A stretch of 33,097 nucleotides of DNA from Mycolicibacterium sp. GF69 (GCF_003284965.1 NZ_QMEW01000044.1:1-33097), one strand, 5' to 3'. Shown: positions 24,608 to 33,097, numbered from the stretch's first letter. Notes: generated by a model not told the origin, from the sequence alone. A program made the numbers and translations.

Positions 24608-25405
24608 GTGTCGGCCCGCATCACGCCTCTACGGCTCGAAGCGTTCGAGCAGTTGCCGAAGCATGCCCGCCGGTGCGTCTACTGGGAGGTCGATCCGATG
24701 ACCCTCGGCCGGGGGGCCGCCGGGGCCGCGGTGCCCGGGGTCGACGACCACCTGTCCGATCCCGAGTTCGAGAAGGAAGCGTGGCTGTCGATGGTCATGC
24801 TCGAGTGGGGATCGTGCGGGCAGGTCGCGGTGCAGTGCAGCGACCGGCACACCGACGACGAGCCGGCACTGTTGCGCGGCGACGAGGCTTGCCTGGGCTA
24901 TGCGTTCTACGCGCCGCCCGGCGCGGTCCCGCGCGCACAGAGCTTTCCGACCGCACCTGTCAGTGCCGACGCAGTGCTGCTCACTTCGCTGGGCATCGAG
25001 TCCGGCGAGGATGCCGAGGGGTTGTCGCGCATGCTGATCGCTGCGGTGGTCGGTGATCTGGTGCGCCGGGGCGCGCGGGCACTCGAAGCGTTCGCCCACA
25101 CCGCCGAAGTCAAGGAACTGTTCGAACCGGGGGTGCTGACGCCCGCATTGCGACCCGTGGTCGAGGTGCTCGGCGACTGTTCGGTGGATCAGTGTGTACT
25201 CGACGCGGACCTACTGCTGGACGCGGGTTTCGTTGTCGTCGCCCAGCACCGCTACTTCCCGCGGTTGCGCCTGGAGTTGGAGCAGGGATTGGGCTGGAAG
25301 GCCGATGTCGAAGCGGCGTTGGAGCGGCTGTTCGAGTTCGCCCAGATGCAGGAGCCGGTCGGCGCGGGTGTGGGCTCGTCGGGGCCGAGCGCGGTCGGCG
25401 GCTAG
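24608..25405 (+). CDS. Conserved hypothetical protein (Rv3916c-like)
   Basis: The product has 265 residues from a GTG at 24608, with GGGGAG upstream. It begins with MSARITPLRLEAFEQLPKHARRCVYWEVDP. It contains no TM helix or signal peptide. Segments GDEACLGYAFYAPPGAVPRAQSFPTAPVSADAVLL, EGLSRMLIAAVVGDLVRRGARALEAFA and ADLLLDAGFVVVAQHRYFPRLRLEL have the pattern of a GNAT-like acyltransferase fold (strand, central helix, late strand with a final Arg-rich strand), but no clear acetyl-CoA loop (Q/RxxGxG/A) is visible. The gene always follows parB in mycobacteria. It is convergent with cwlM, whose stop overlaps its end by 4 nt. The function is unknown; the acetyltransferase idea is inference. Confidence 0.8.
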   Translation: MSARITPLRLEAFEQLPKHARRCVYWEVDPMTLGRGAAGAAVPGVDDHLSDPEFEKEAWLSMVMLEWGSCGQVAVQCSDRHTDDEPALLRGDEACLGYAFYAPPGAVPRAQSFPTAPVSADAVLLTSLGIESGEDAEGLSRMLIAAVVGDLVRRGARALEAFAHTAEVKELFEPGVLTPALRPVVEVLGDCSVDQCVLDADLLLDAGFVVVAQHRYFPRLRLELEQGLGWKADVEAALERLFEFAQMQEPVGAGVGSSGPSAVGG

Positions 25406-26598
25406 GACGGGCTGACGCGGCCGGCCTGTTCGACCGAGAGTTCGTGCGCCAGCAGTTCGGCGAACGTGAATGTGCCTGTGGGACGGTCGTTCTTGCCGAG
25501 CAGGTAAAGCCTCTTGACCGCGGCCAGCATCCCCTCGGCGATCGAATCGCGGGCCTGCGTCGACACCAGCATCGCGCGGTCGTGCGGGTTGGTGATGTAG
25601 CCGACGTCGACCTGTACGGTGGGCATCCGCGTCAGACGCAGCAGGTCCCAGGTCCGACCGTGAGTACGGCAGTCACGTAATCCGGTGCGCGCGACCACTT
25701 CTCGCTGGATGAAATCGGCCAAGTTGCGCCCGATGGTCGACACCGATCCGTGAGAGTTGCCGAAGTGAAACGATGCGACACCGTTGGCGGCCGGACTCGG
25801 CTGGGTGGCGCAGCGCAGGCTGATCATCAGGTCGGCGCCGACGGCGTTGGCGGTCGCGGCACGTTCGGCGTCCGACGGCGCTCGGCCTGAGGGACGCGAC
25901 AGAAATGTCTCCATACCGATCGCGGTCATCCGGCCTTCGAGACGACTAGCCAAGTCCCACAGGATGTCTGACTCACTGATCGGGCCGCTCGGGCCCTGCA
26001 TGATCTGGCCGTGGTCGTCACCCCCGCGACCCGGATCGATGATGATCCGCTTACCGGACAGCCGGGGACCGGAGCTGCGGACCAACTCCTCCTCGCGAAT
26101 CGCATGCGGCGAGCCGCCGGTGACGCGGGAACCCAGAAAGTACAAGGAGCGCAACGTCTCCGGGCCACAGATGCCGTCGGGGTACAGGCCGTACTCGCGC
26201 TGATACGACATCAACGCGTTGTGCGTGGTGAGACCGAAATGTCCATCCACCAGGCCGGTGTAGAAGCCGAGATCTTGTAGCCGGGCCTGCAGTGTCGCGA
26301 CATCGTCGCCGAACATCGGGGCGCCGAACTGGTGGCTGAGCGTGCGGGCGCCGAGGCGGTACGAGGCCTCTTTCAGCGCACGGTAAGTCGCTTCGCCGAC
26401 GATTCCGTCCACCAGCAGGCCCCGATGCTGTTGGAAGGCGCGTACCGCATGGTCGAGTTCCCCGTCGAACATGTCCAATGCCACATGCCTGCCGGTCGTG
26501 ATCTCCTCGTCGGCGTTGTCGAGCATGCCCAACGCCGTCAACGCAGCCCGGATCTCGGTGACCGCGGCCCCGCGGTCACCGCGACGCAGACTGGACAT
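25402..26598 (-). CDS. cwlM: CwlM, amidase-like regulator of peptidoglycan synthesis
   Basis: The protein has 398 residues from the ATG at 26598, after GAAAGG; a GTG further up would add 11 residues. Two peptidoglycan-binding repeats (about 8-78 and 97-156) precede an amidase_3 domain (about 182-365). The zinc-binding signature is degraded: DPGRGG (188-193) has Arg where amidases have His, LRC at 261-263 has Arg for the second His, and VQVDVGYITNP has Asp for the catalytic Glu. No signal peptide is seen. This fits CwlM of mycobacteria, a cytosolic or membrane-associated non-enzymatic protein. When phosphorylated by PknB it activates MurA, and it also interacts with MurJ or FhaA. The Thr-rich C-terminal TGTFTFAELLAHE is the phosphorylated region in M. 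tuberculosis. Confidence 0.93.
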   Translation of the reverse strand: MSSLRRGDRGAAVTEIRAALTALGMLDNADEEITTGRHVALDMFDGELDHAVRAFQQHRGLLVDGIVGEATYRALKEASYRLGARTLSHQFGAPMFGDDVATLQARLQDLGFYTGLVDGHFGLTTHNALMSYQREYGLYPDGICGPETLRSLYFLGSRVTGGSPHAIREEELVRSSGPRLSGKRIIIDPGRGGDDHGQIMQGPSGPISESDILWDLASRLEGRMTAIGMETFLSRPSGRAPSDAERAATANAVGADLMISLRCATQPSPAANGVASFHFGNSHGSVSTIGRNLADFIQREVVARTGLRDCRTHGRTWDLLRLTRMPTVQVDVGYITNPHDRAMLVSTQARDSIAEGMLAAVKRLYLLGKNDRPTGTFTFAELLAHELSVEQAGRVSPS

Positions 26599-26763
26599 AT
26601 GCGGCCTTTCGATCACGGTCGTCAGCGGCACGACAGTGCTGACAAAGTTGACGGGCTAGGCACGATTGTCGCAGACGCTCCGCCGATTCAAGAAAACCCC
26701 AGGCGGGTGTCCGCGCTGCGGATTGCGCCGCTGAACGGCCGTTAGACCACGTTGAGAGGACGG

Positions 26764-27105
26764 TTACAGGACTTCGTTGAGCTCGCGCAGCAGCGCAGCC
26801 TTACCTTTTGCGCCGACGATCCGCTTCACCGGCGCACCGTCCTTGAACACGATCAGCGTCGGGATCGAGACCACCTGAAAATCGCGGGCGGTAGCCGGGT
26901 TCGCGTCGACGTCGAGCTTGGCGACCGTCAGTTCACCGGCCTTCTCGCCGGCGATCTCTTCGAGCACCGGTGCGACCATCTTGCAGGGGCCGCACCAGGT
27001 CGCCCAAAAGTCCACCAGCACCGGGGTGCTGCTGGACAACACGTCTTGGGAGAACGAGTCGTCGGTCACGGCCACCGTAGAAGATCCAGACGATGCAGAG
27101 GTCAT
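26764..27105 (-). CDS. trxA: Thioredoxin
   Basis: The protein has 113 residues from the ATG at 27105, with AGGAG upstream. The active site is WCGPC (C38, C41) in VDFWATWCGPCKM, and the cis-Pro loop is SIPTL. It reduces protein disulfides using electrons from TrxB. The gene starts 13 bp after trxB, so the two form an operon. The corresponding M. tuberculosis gene is called trxC. A longer upstream frame is not conserved. No irregularity is seen. Confidence 0.97.
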   Translation of the reverse strand: MTSASSGSSTVAVTDDSFSQDVLSSSTPVLVDFWATWCGPCKMVAPVLEEIAGEKAGELTVAKLDVDANPATARDFQVVSIPTLIVFKDGAPVKRIVGAKGKAALLRELNEVL

Positions 27106-27118
27106 GGGAATGCTCCTA

Positions 27119-28090
27119 TCAAACTGGGGTAGATGTGGTCTCATCGCTTGGGCCGGAAATGTTTTCGGCGAGCCAGCGTTCGGCATCGATGGACGAAGAA
27201 CAGCCCGTGCCCGCGGCGGTGATGGCCTGACGGTACGTACGGTCGACGAGATCGCCTGCGGCGAAGACACCTTCGATGGAAGTGCTCGTCGAACCGGCCT
27301 GGGTCAAAACGTAACCGTCCTCGTCGAGCAGTACCTGACCGCGAACCAGCTCCGAGCGCGGGTCGTGGCCGATCGCGACGAACACACCGGTCACGGCGAG
27401 CTTGGACTCCTCACCGGTGACCGCGTTGCGTAACCGGACGCCGCTGACCTTCGGGCTGCCCTCGATCTCGAGGACCTCGGTGTTGGTGAGGAACGTGATC
27501 TTCTCGTTCGCGCGGGCGCGGTCCAGCATGATCCGCGAGGCGCGGAACTCGTCGCGGCGGTGCACCAGGGTGACGCTGCGGGCGAACTTCGTCAGGAAGA
27601 GGGCCTCCTCCATCGCGGAGTCGCCCCCACCGACCACGATGATGTCCTCTTCGCGGAAGAAGAACCCGTCGCACGTCGCGCAGGTGCTGACGCCCATGCC
27701 CAGCAGCGCCTCCTCACCCGGCACGCCGAGGTGTCGGGCGGCCGCGCCCATCGCGAGGATGACGGCGCGGGCCCGGTAGGTCTCGTCGCCGACGGTGACC
27801 GTCTTGACCGGTCCGTCCAGCGAGACCGCGTCGACGTCTTCCATCCGCAGGTCCGCGCCGAAGCGCAGCGCTTGTTCGCGCATCTCGTCCATGAGTTCGG
27901 GGCCGGTGATGCCGTTGCGGAAACCGGGGTAGTTCTCCACCTCGGTGGTGGTCATCAACGCGCCGCCGAACTGGACGCCTTCGAACACCAGTGGCTTCAG
28001 TTGTGCGCGCGCGGCGTAGATCGCGGCGGTATAGCCCGCCGGGCCGGATCCGATGACGATCAGATCGTGAACCGTGGATGCGGTGGTCAT
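27119..28090 (-). CDS. trxB: Thioredoxin reductase
   Basis: This 323-residue FAD/NADPH flavoenzyme reduces thioredoxin. The FAD motif is GSGPAG (14-19), the redox-active pair is CATC (C137, C140), the NADPH motif is GGGDSAME (154-161) with HRRDEFRAS for phosphate binding, and GVFAAGDLVD is the second FAD motif near the C-terminus. The start is the ATG at 28090, after AAAGG. A GGAAC-N18-GTT stress promoter lies upstream. trxA follows at 13 bp. It is the counterpart of Rv3913 (trxB2). Confidence 0.97.
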   Translation of the reverse strand: MTTASTVHDLIVIGSGPAGYTAAIYAARAQLKPLVFEGVQFGGALMTTTEVENYPGFRNGITGPELMDEMREQALRFGADLRMEDVDAVSLDGPVKTVTVGDETYRARAVILAMGAAARHLGVPGEEALLGMGVSTCATCDGFFFREEDIIVVGGGDSAMEEALFLTKFARSVTLVHRRDEFRASRIMLDRARANEKITFLTNTEVLEIEGSPKVSGVRLRNAVTGEESKLAVTGVFVAIGHDPRSELVRGQVLLDEDGYVLTQAGSTSTSIEGVFAAGDLVDRTYRQAITAAGTGCSSSIDAERWLAENISGPSDETTSTPV

Positions 28091-28145
28091 GTGCGCCTTT
28101 CTGCCGTCCCCTAGCTTCGCTGTGGGCCCAGTCGGCACCGGTAGC

Positions 28146-28171
28146 AACACCAGGGTAGGCGGTGGTGTTCC
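28146..28171 (-). promoter_or_regulatory. SigH-type promoter for trxB-trxA
   Basis: On the minus strand GGAAC (28167-28171), an 18-bp spacer and GTT (28146-28148) match the GGAAc-N16-19-cGTT pattern of SigH-dependent mycobacterial promoters. It lies about 55 bp upstream of the trxB start. SigH control of trxB2-trxC is known in M. tuberculosis. Confidence 0.6.
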
Positions 28172-28203
28172 CCCGGAACTTCCGGACAACCTCGCCGGAC
28201 AGC

Positions 28204-28821
28204 CTACGGTCGCCTGACGACCGTTTCGGCGAGCAGTCCACTGTGTGCGGCGTGGCACCCGGCGTCGACCACCACGGCGAGGGCTTCGGATTCGGCGTCG
28301 GCCGGGAGGATCAGCAGCACAGCGGCGCGGCCGCCCATGTCGACGGGTCGCGCGCCGAGGACCGGGGTCGCCGCCGGGTGGCCCAGTCCCGCCAGGCAGG
28401 CGGCGCGGCGCTCCGGGTCGGCGAGCGGGCCGTAGTCGGGGGGCACGGAAAGCAGGCCGATGAGTTGTGGTCCGGACAGCGGGACCGTCGGCGACGGCCG
28501 GGACACTGTGATGCGGTCGGCCGTCGGCCCGGTATCGGAAAAACGGGGTGCGGGGTCGCTGGACAGCATCGACGTCCCGATGACGACGCCGGCGACCGCC
28601 GCGGCGAGCCCGACCGCCAGCGCGACGAGGTGTAACCGCCGCAGTCGGGGCCGCTCGACGGCGTGGGCCGGTTCACCGGCGGCCCGCAAAGCCGCGGTGA
28701 TCCGCGCGGTGACCTCCGCCGGCACGTCCGGCGCGGACGCCTCGTCATGCCGCAGCCGGTCCAGCCCGCGGCGCACCCGCTCGTTGGCCGGGTCCGAGGG
28801 GTCGTCCGTACCGGTCTGCAT
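28204..28821 (-). CDS. rsmA: Anti-sigma-M factor RsmA
   Basis: The protein has 205 residues from the ATG at 28821, after GGAGAC. An alternative GTG at 28878 directly abuts the sigM stop and would add 19 residues but lacks a ribosome-binding site. The cytoplasmic N-terminal ~70 residues contain a helical segment (NERVRRGLDRL, VTARITAALRAAG) that would hold SigM. One TM helix lies at about 83-105. The extracytoplasmic domain has conserved segments PLSGPQLIGLL and AACLAGLGHPAATPVLGARPVD, plus two cysteines. The position directly downstream of sigM supports the assignment (Rv3912-like). It is poorly conserved, as anti-sigma factors are. Confidence 0.85.
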   Translation of the reverse strand: MQTGTDDPSDPANERVRRGLDRLRHDEASAPDVPAEVTARITAALRAAGEPAHAVERPRLRRLHLVALAVGLAAAVAGVVIGTSMLSSDPAPRFSDTGPTADRITVSRPSPTVPLSGPQLIGLLSVPPDYGPLADPERRAACLAGLGHPAATPVLGARPVDMGGRAAVLLILPADAESEALAVVVDAGCHAAHSGLLAETVVRRP

Positions 28822-28878
28822 CGCTAGCCAGTCTCCACCACGAGAGGTAAGACGACGCGAAGCGTGCCGCGGTTCCAC

Positions 28879-29454
28879 TCAATCGGTGCGGGCGGCAGCT
28901 TCTGCGTCCAGGTGCTCGAGCGCCTCGGCGAGCTTGGCTCTGGCCCGCGCGCAGCGACTCTTGACCGTGCCTTCTGGCACCCCGAGCATGCGCGCGGTCT
29001 CGGCCACCGAGTAGCCCTGCATGTCGACGGCGACCACCGCGGCGCGCTGCTCGACGGGCAACCGCATCAGCGCGCGTTCGACGACGATCGCGGTGTCCAC
29101 CTGCGTCGCCGGGTCGCCGATGTGCCCGAGCTCGTCGGACAAGGCTTCAGCAGCACGGGTTTTGTTGCGTCGCAACCGATCCAGGCACGCATTGACCACG
29201 ATGCGGTGCAGCCAGCTGCTGACCGCGGCGTCGTAACGGAAGGACGGCGCCCTGCGGTGCGCCTTGAGCATCGCGTCCTGCAGCGCGTCGGCCGCGTCGT
29301 CGGGGTTGCGGCTGGTGATCCGCGCAATCCGGTACAGCCGTCGGTGGTAGCGGTAGAACAACTCCTCGAACGCGTAGCGGTCACCGGCGACGTGCGCGGC
29401 GAGCAGCTCCGCGTCGCTGCGTTCCCGATCGGCCTGCCCCGCGAAGCTCCCCAC
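28879..29454 (-). CDS. sigM: ECF RNA polymerase sigma factor SigM
   Basis: This 191-residue extracytoplasmic-function sigma factor has region 2 at about 20-95, with FEELFYRYHRRLYRIA, DAADALQDAMLKAHRRAPSFR and SWLHRIVVNACLDRLRR. Region 4 is at about 125-180, with LPVEQRAAVVAVDMQGYSVAETARMLGVPEGTVKSRCARAR forming the -35-reading helix-turn-helix. The start is a GTG at 29452-29454; the upstream ribosome-binding site is weak. SigM in M. tuberculosis drives late-growth genes, including Esx-type secretion. It is 67 bp after murJ and followed by rsmA, its probable inhibitor. Confidence 0.93.
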   Translation of the reverse strand: MGSFAGQADRERSDAELLAAHVAGDRYAFEELFYRYHRRLYRIARITSRNPDDAADALQDAMLKAHRRAPSFRYDAAVSSWLHRIVVNACLDRLRRNKTRAAEALSDELGHIGDPATQVDTAIVVERALMRLPVEQRAAVVAVDMQGYSVAETARMLGVPEGTVKSRCARARAKLAEALEHLDAEAAARTD

Positions 29455-29521
29455 AGGCGAACACTAAACGGCCGCACGGGTGCCGCCCGACACATCTTTG
29501 CCGGCCTGGGGATAGAACGGC

Positions 29522-32500
29522 TCAGGAGGCCGACTTCACCGTGATCTCGGCGATGTCGGAGCGGCTTTCGCCGTTGACCTGGCCGAGCGTGGACACCCAC
29601 ACCAGCAGGTTGGAGGTGGGTGAGGCATTCTCCACCTTGATCGTGTTGGAGCCCGGCTTGAGCTGGGTGGCCGGCGTCAACACCGTGGTATCGGCCAGCG
29701 ACGACGGTGACGACGTCTGCGCCGAGCGGATTTCCACGGCGGTGCCGGTGCTGTTGAGGTCGATGTCGACCTCGCCGACCGTCGTGGACTGCGGCAGCTG
29801 CAGCATCAACCCGACACCGTTCTTGAAATTCGGGAACGGCACCGCGTCGGTGTACGTGTCGATCGGCCAGACCGTGGACTTGTCACCGTCGATCGCCAAC
29901 GCCGCCGACGAGGGCGCGTCGGCCTCGCCCTCCGGCGAAAAGACCGTCACCGCAGTGGGTTTGACGACGTTGCCGTCACCGCTGCCACTTCCGTCGGCCG
30001 ACTCCGAGGTCGTCGGGTCGTTGAGACCGAGCCGGTCGCCGCCGAGGCCGTCCCCGACGTCGCCGAAGATCGACGTCAGCACGGTGCCCAGCACCACCAG
30101 CGCCACCACGACGATGGCGCCGCCGACGCCGAGCCCGATCATCAGCGCTTTGCGGCGGCGCGCCTGGGTCTCGGGATCCTCGGCGATGGGTTCGCGGGTG
30201 CGCGACGCGGGGTGGGCCGGGTCGTCGACGGGGGAGATCAACTCGGTCCGGTCGGCGATCGCCGTCGCCTGCTGCAACAGGTTCAGCAAGGTTGGGGCAC
30301 TGCGGATGCCGCCGCCTTCCTGAACGGCGCGCGCCGCCGCGGCCGAGATCTGGAACGGGATCTGGCGGTCGATGGCGCGCGGTTCGATAGGCTGCCCGCC
30401 CGGGTCGAGGTCCGCGGGTGCCAAGCCGCTGCGCACCCCGTGCTCGGGCAGCGGCCACCGGTTGACCAGCAGCGCGTACAGCGCCGCACCGATGCCACGA
30501 ATATCGTCCTCGGGTGTGGCGTCGGCCAGCGTCGCCGGGAAGGCCAGCGCGACATCGCCCTCGATGCTGACCCGCACGCGGCCGGGGTGGTCGATCGACA
30601 GCGCCACGCCTGCACGGTGCGCGGCCTCGGCGGCCGCGGCCAGCGACTGCATGGCTCTGGCCCCGCCGACCGGGGACGGCGAGGTGTCGGCGACCTCGGT
30701 CAGCGACCCGCCGCGGATCCACTCGGCGACGACCAGCCCACCGGACCCGGTGTTGACCACGTCGAGCACCCGGGCGATACCGGGCATGTCGATGCTGCTG
30801 AGCTTGCGGGTCCGGGTCAGGATCCCGCGCAGCGCCTCGTCGGACAGCGTGTTGTCCGGGTCGACGAAGGTGAGCGCGACCTGCCGGTCCAGCGCGGTGT
30901 CCAGCGCTTGCCAGAACTGCAGGGTGGGGGGACCGCCGTGGAACACCAGCAGCCGATAACGGCCCCCAGCGATCACGGCGCCGGGGATGAGGTGGACGTC
31001 CTCGTCGGAGGTGGCCGCTTCGATGGCCGGTTCGCGCGGCGGGTCGAACGCGAGGGGTTCGCGGGTGGGGTCGCCGCCGTAGTCAGCGGGTGGACGTCCC
31101 GACATCGGCATCCGCGCGGTGCCGTTCTCGACGGTGAACTCGGTGGTCTCGCCGGAGTCAGGCACATCGGGCTGCAGGTCGTCGGCGACGACCTCGGACG
31201 ACCCGCCCGACGGCCGCGGAACCTTCGCGGTGGCGGTGGCGTCGGCGCTGGGGGCGGAGTCACCTGCGGATTCGTCGCTCACCGCTGGTCCTTTCGGCAT
31301 CCGGTCCCAGGCATCTGGGGGAGGTGGTCCACGCCGGACGGTCTGCGGGTGGTGACCCCGGCCCGACGCGGACGAATTCCTGCGATCAGGGTACGTGAGC
31401 GGGGTGCGCGTTCGTGGCCGGTCGGCGGGGGAGACGGCTCTCGCGGCTACCGCGGCGGTAGCTCCGGCACGACCGCCGAGGCGGCGGCGCACAGCGGCCA
31501 GCGCGGCCTGGGCGTCGGGTACGCGTGCGGCCAGCAGGACGGCGACGATCACCGGCGCCATGATCACGCCGAGCACCGCGAGGCGCAGGAGGGAACCGCC
31601 CCCACCCCAGCGCTCCGTCAACGACTCGAGCCCCAGTAACTGGTCGACGGTGTGACCGAGCATGGCTGCGAGCAGAGAAGCGGAGATGGTGACCAGGATC
31701 GTGCGCACCACCTGCAGGTCGATCAGCCGTCCACCGGGCGGATCGAGGTTGGCGCGCAGGAGGAAGTAGCCGACGACTGCGCCGGCGAGGAAGCCCAGAC
31801 CGTTGGCCGTGCCCAGGTATCCGGCGACCAGATCGGGGTCGTCGGTGAGATGCGGCGCGATGAGCGAACCGATGATCTTCACGGTTGTGATCACCAGGAT
31901 CAGCAGGATCGGCGTCCACGGTTGCTGGCGCGCGTAGAAGACCCGAAGCTGCAACAGCACCAGCGCGTAGGGCACCAACGTGAACGCCGACAGCGTGATC
32001 GCCATGCCGAGGTAGCCCGCGTCGACTTCACCGAAGTTGCCGTAGGCGAACAGCGCGCTGCCGATCGCCGGGCCCCCGACCGTCATCACCGCGACGATCG
32101 GGATGAGTATGACCATCGTGAGCCGCGTCGCCAGCGACAGGTCCGCCAGCACCGCACGCTTGTCGTTGGCTGCGGCGTTGCGACTCAACCGGGGCATGAC
32201 GACCGTCAGCACCGTCACGCCGATCATGCCGAACGGCAACTGCAGCACCAGCCAGGTGTAGTTGTAGATCGCGGGGCCGGAAGCCGCAGCGCCACTGGCG
32301 ATCCGGTTGCCGACGATCAATCCGATCTGGCTGACCAGCACGTACAACACCATCGCGGCGGCCATCGCGCCGAATTTCTTCATCCGCTCGTCGATGCCCC
32401 ACAGCGGACGCAGGCTGATCCGCTCGCGGCGGATCGCCACGAACAGCACCAGAACCTGCGTTACGGTGCCCAGCGTCATGCCGATGCCGAGCACCAGAAG

Positions 32501-33097
32501 CTTCGCGTTGCCCATCCGTACGGGGTCCACCGAGAGTTCGCCCGGCACAATGAGATACAGGACAAGTGTCGCCAGGGCGACGAGGTTGTTGCACACCGGC
32601 GCCCAGGCGGGCGGTCCGAACACGTTGCGGGTGTTGAGGATTGCCATGAACACCGAGGACAACCCGTAGAACAGCACCTGGGGCAGCAACAGGTATGCGA
32701 ACGCGGTGGTGAGGTCGCGGTTGACCTCCGGTTCGCTGCCGAGCATGAGTCCGACGAGCCACGGCGCCGACGCGACCGACAGCGCCGTGATGATCAGCAG
32801 CAAAGTCGTCGCCAGCGTGACCAGGCGGCGGACGAACGCGGTGCCGTTGTCGGGGTCGTCGCGCTCGGCGCGCGCCAGGACCGGCACGAAGATCGCGGTG
32901 AACGTCGCCTCGAGAACCAGGGCCGCGATCAGGTTCGGCAACTGGTAGGCGACCGAGAACGCGCTGGTGAGCGCCGCGCCGAGAATGGTGGCGAGCAGCA
33001 CGATGCGGGCGAACCCGGTGAGCCGGCTGACCAGCGTCGCCACCGCCATGCCCCACGACCGGGACACCACGGCCGCGTCGGACAGCTCCGGGCGGCC
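29522..33097 (-). CDS. murJ: MurJ lipid II flippase fused to a pseudokinase and extracellular domain (5' end outside window)
   Basis: The frame runs off the window end: codons upstream of the GTG at 33070 read GRPELSDAA, matching the M. tuberculosis MviN N-terminus, so the start is missing. About 14 TM helices (first ~530 residues from 33070) form the MurJ/MviN flippase that exports lipid II. A disordered linker follows. Then comes a pseudokinase (about 690-900): the VAxK lysine is replaced (VALTF), HRD is lost and DFG is degraded (DVALAF). A further TM helix (about 974-1000) leads to a discoidin-like extracellular domain (about 1030-1182). In M. tuberculosis PknB phosphorylates this pseudokinase, which then recruits FhaA and restrains cell-wall synthesis. 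Confidence 0.95.
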   Translation of the reverse strand, partial: GRPELSDAAVVSRSWGMAVATLVSRLTGFARIVLLATILGAALTSAFSVAYQLPNLIAALVLEATFTAIFVPVLARAERDDPDNGTAFVRRLVTLATTLLLIITALSVASAPWLVGLMLGSEPEVNRDLTTAFAYLLLPQVLFYGLSSVFMAILNTRNVFGPPAWAPVCNNLVALATLVLYLIVPGELSVDPVRMGNAKLLVLGIGMTLGTVTQVLVLFVAIRRERISLRPLWGIDERMKKFGAMAAAMVLYVLVSQIGLIVGNRIASGAAASGPAIYNYTWLVLQLPFGMIGVTVLTVVMPRLSRNAAANDKRAVLADLSLATRLTMVILIPIVAVMTVGGPAIGSALFAYGNFGEVDAGYLGMAITLSAFTLVPYALVLLQLRVFYARQQPWTPILLILVITTVKIIGSLIAPHLTDDPDLVAGYLGTANGLGFLAGAVVGYFLLRANLDPPGGRLIDLQVVRTILVTISASLLAAMLGHTVDQLLGLESLTERWGGGGSLLRLAVLGVIMAPVIVAVLLAARVPDAQAALAAVRRRLGGRAGATAAVAARAVSPADRPRTRTPLTYPDRRNSSASGRGHHPQTVRRGPPPPDAWDRMPKGPAVSDESAGDSAPSADATATAKVPRPSGGSSEVVADDLQPDVPDSGETTEFTVENGTARMPMSGRPPADYGGDPTREPLAFDPPREPAIEAATSDEDVHLIPGAVIAGGRYRLLVFHGGPPTLQFWQALDTALDRQVALTFVDPDNTLSDEALRGILTRTRKLSSIDMPGIARVLDVVNTGSGGLVVAEWIRGGSLTEVADTSPSPVGGARAMQSLAAAAEAAHRAGVALSIDHPGRVRVSIEGDVALAFPATLADATPEDDIRGIGAALYALLVNRWPLPEHGVRSGLAPADLDPGGQPIEPRAIDRQIPFQISAAAARAVQEGGGIRSAPTLLNLLQQATAIADRTELISPVDDPAHPASRTREPIAEDPETQARRRKALMIGLGVGGAIVVVALVVLGTVLTSIFGDVGDGLGGDRLGLNDPTTSESADGSGSGDGNVVKPTAVTVFSPEGEADAPSSAALAIDGDKSTVWPIDTYTDAVPFPNFKNGVGLMLQLPQSTTVGEVDIDLNSTGTAVEIRSAQTSSPSSLADTTVLTPATQLKPGSNTIKVENASPTSNLLVWVSTLGQVNGESRSDIAEITVKSAS

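Noticed and set aside
26734..26743. Palindrome AACGGCCGTT between trxA and cwlM as a terminator
   Set aside because: It is only 10 bp without a loop or T-tract, so it is too weak to call.
29522..33070. The fused MurJ-pseudokinase frame as a novel gene fusion or assembly error
   Set aside because: The same flippase-pseudokinase-extracellular layout and length are known for M. tuberculosis MviN, so it is the normal mycobacterial form.

Overview
This window is the chromosomal replication-origin region of a high-GC actinobacterium, almost certainly a Mycobacterium (Mycolicibacterium-type). The gene order matches the mycobacterial origin neighbourhood on both sides of dnaA. Read towards the window start it runs dnaA, dnaN, gnd, recF, dciA, gyrB, gyrA, a DUF3566 gene, ileT, alaT, cwsA, ppiA, a PH-domain gene, crgA, a DUF881 gene, trpG, pknB, pknA. 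Read towards the window end it runs rpmH, rnpA, yidD, yidC, jag, rsmG, parA, parB, an Rv3916c-like gene, cwlM, trxA, trxB, rsmA, sigM, murJ. A gnd gene between dnaN and recF occurs in M. smegmatis-like genomes and, from memory, not in M. tuberculosis at this spot, so an environmental species is likely.

Layout. 1-5901: end of pknA, pknB, trpG, DUF881 gene, crgA, PH-domain gene, ppiA and cwsA, a cell-division and peptidoglycan-signalling block. 5921-7241: tRNA-Ala, a 42-codon ORF, tRNA-Ile and a DUF3566 membrane protein. 7272-16419: gyrA (interrupted by a very small intein), gyrB, dciA, recF, gnd, dnaN. 16420-16980: oriC-type intergenic region. 16981-18465: dnaA. 18466-19018: a second intergenic region with DnaA boxes and the rpmH promoter. 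19019-24403: rpmH-rnpA-yidD-yidC-jag-rsmG-parA-parB, a tightly packed co-directional run with three parS sites. 24608-33097: an Rv3916c-like gene, then, on the minus strand, cwlM, trxA, trxB, rsmA, sigM and the 5'-truncated murJ-pseudokinase gene.

Functionally the window combines initiation (DnaA, DciA, oriC), the clamp and repair (DnaN, RecF), topology (gyrase), segregation (ParA, ParB, parS), translation and membrane insertion (RpmH, RnpA, YidD, YidC), and control of peptidoglycan synthesis (PknA, PknB, CwlM, MurJ, CwsA, CrgA). PknB and two proteins known in M. tuberculosis as its substrates, CwlM and the MurJ pseudokinase, lie on opposite sides of the origin.

Most of the window is conserved core genome. 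The most unusual item is the gyrA intein: 165 codons, with no homing endonuclease. At the position where the endonuclease would sit there is a perfect 15-bp inverted repeat around a 34-bp low-GC loop. Smaller points of interest are parS sites serving as protein-coding sequence, DnaA boxes outside oriC, a triple 13-bp repeat before crgA, a duplicated hairpin after the DUF3566 gene, and a tiny ORF between two tRNA genes.
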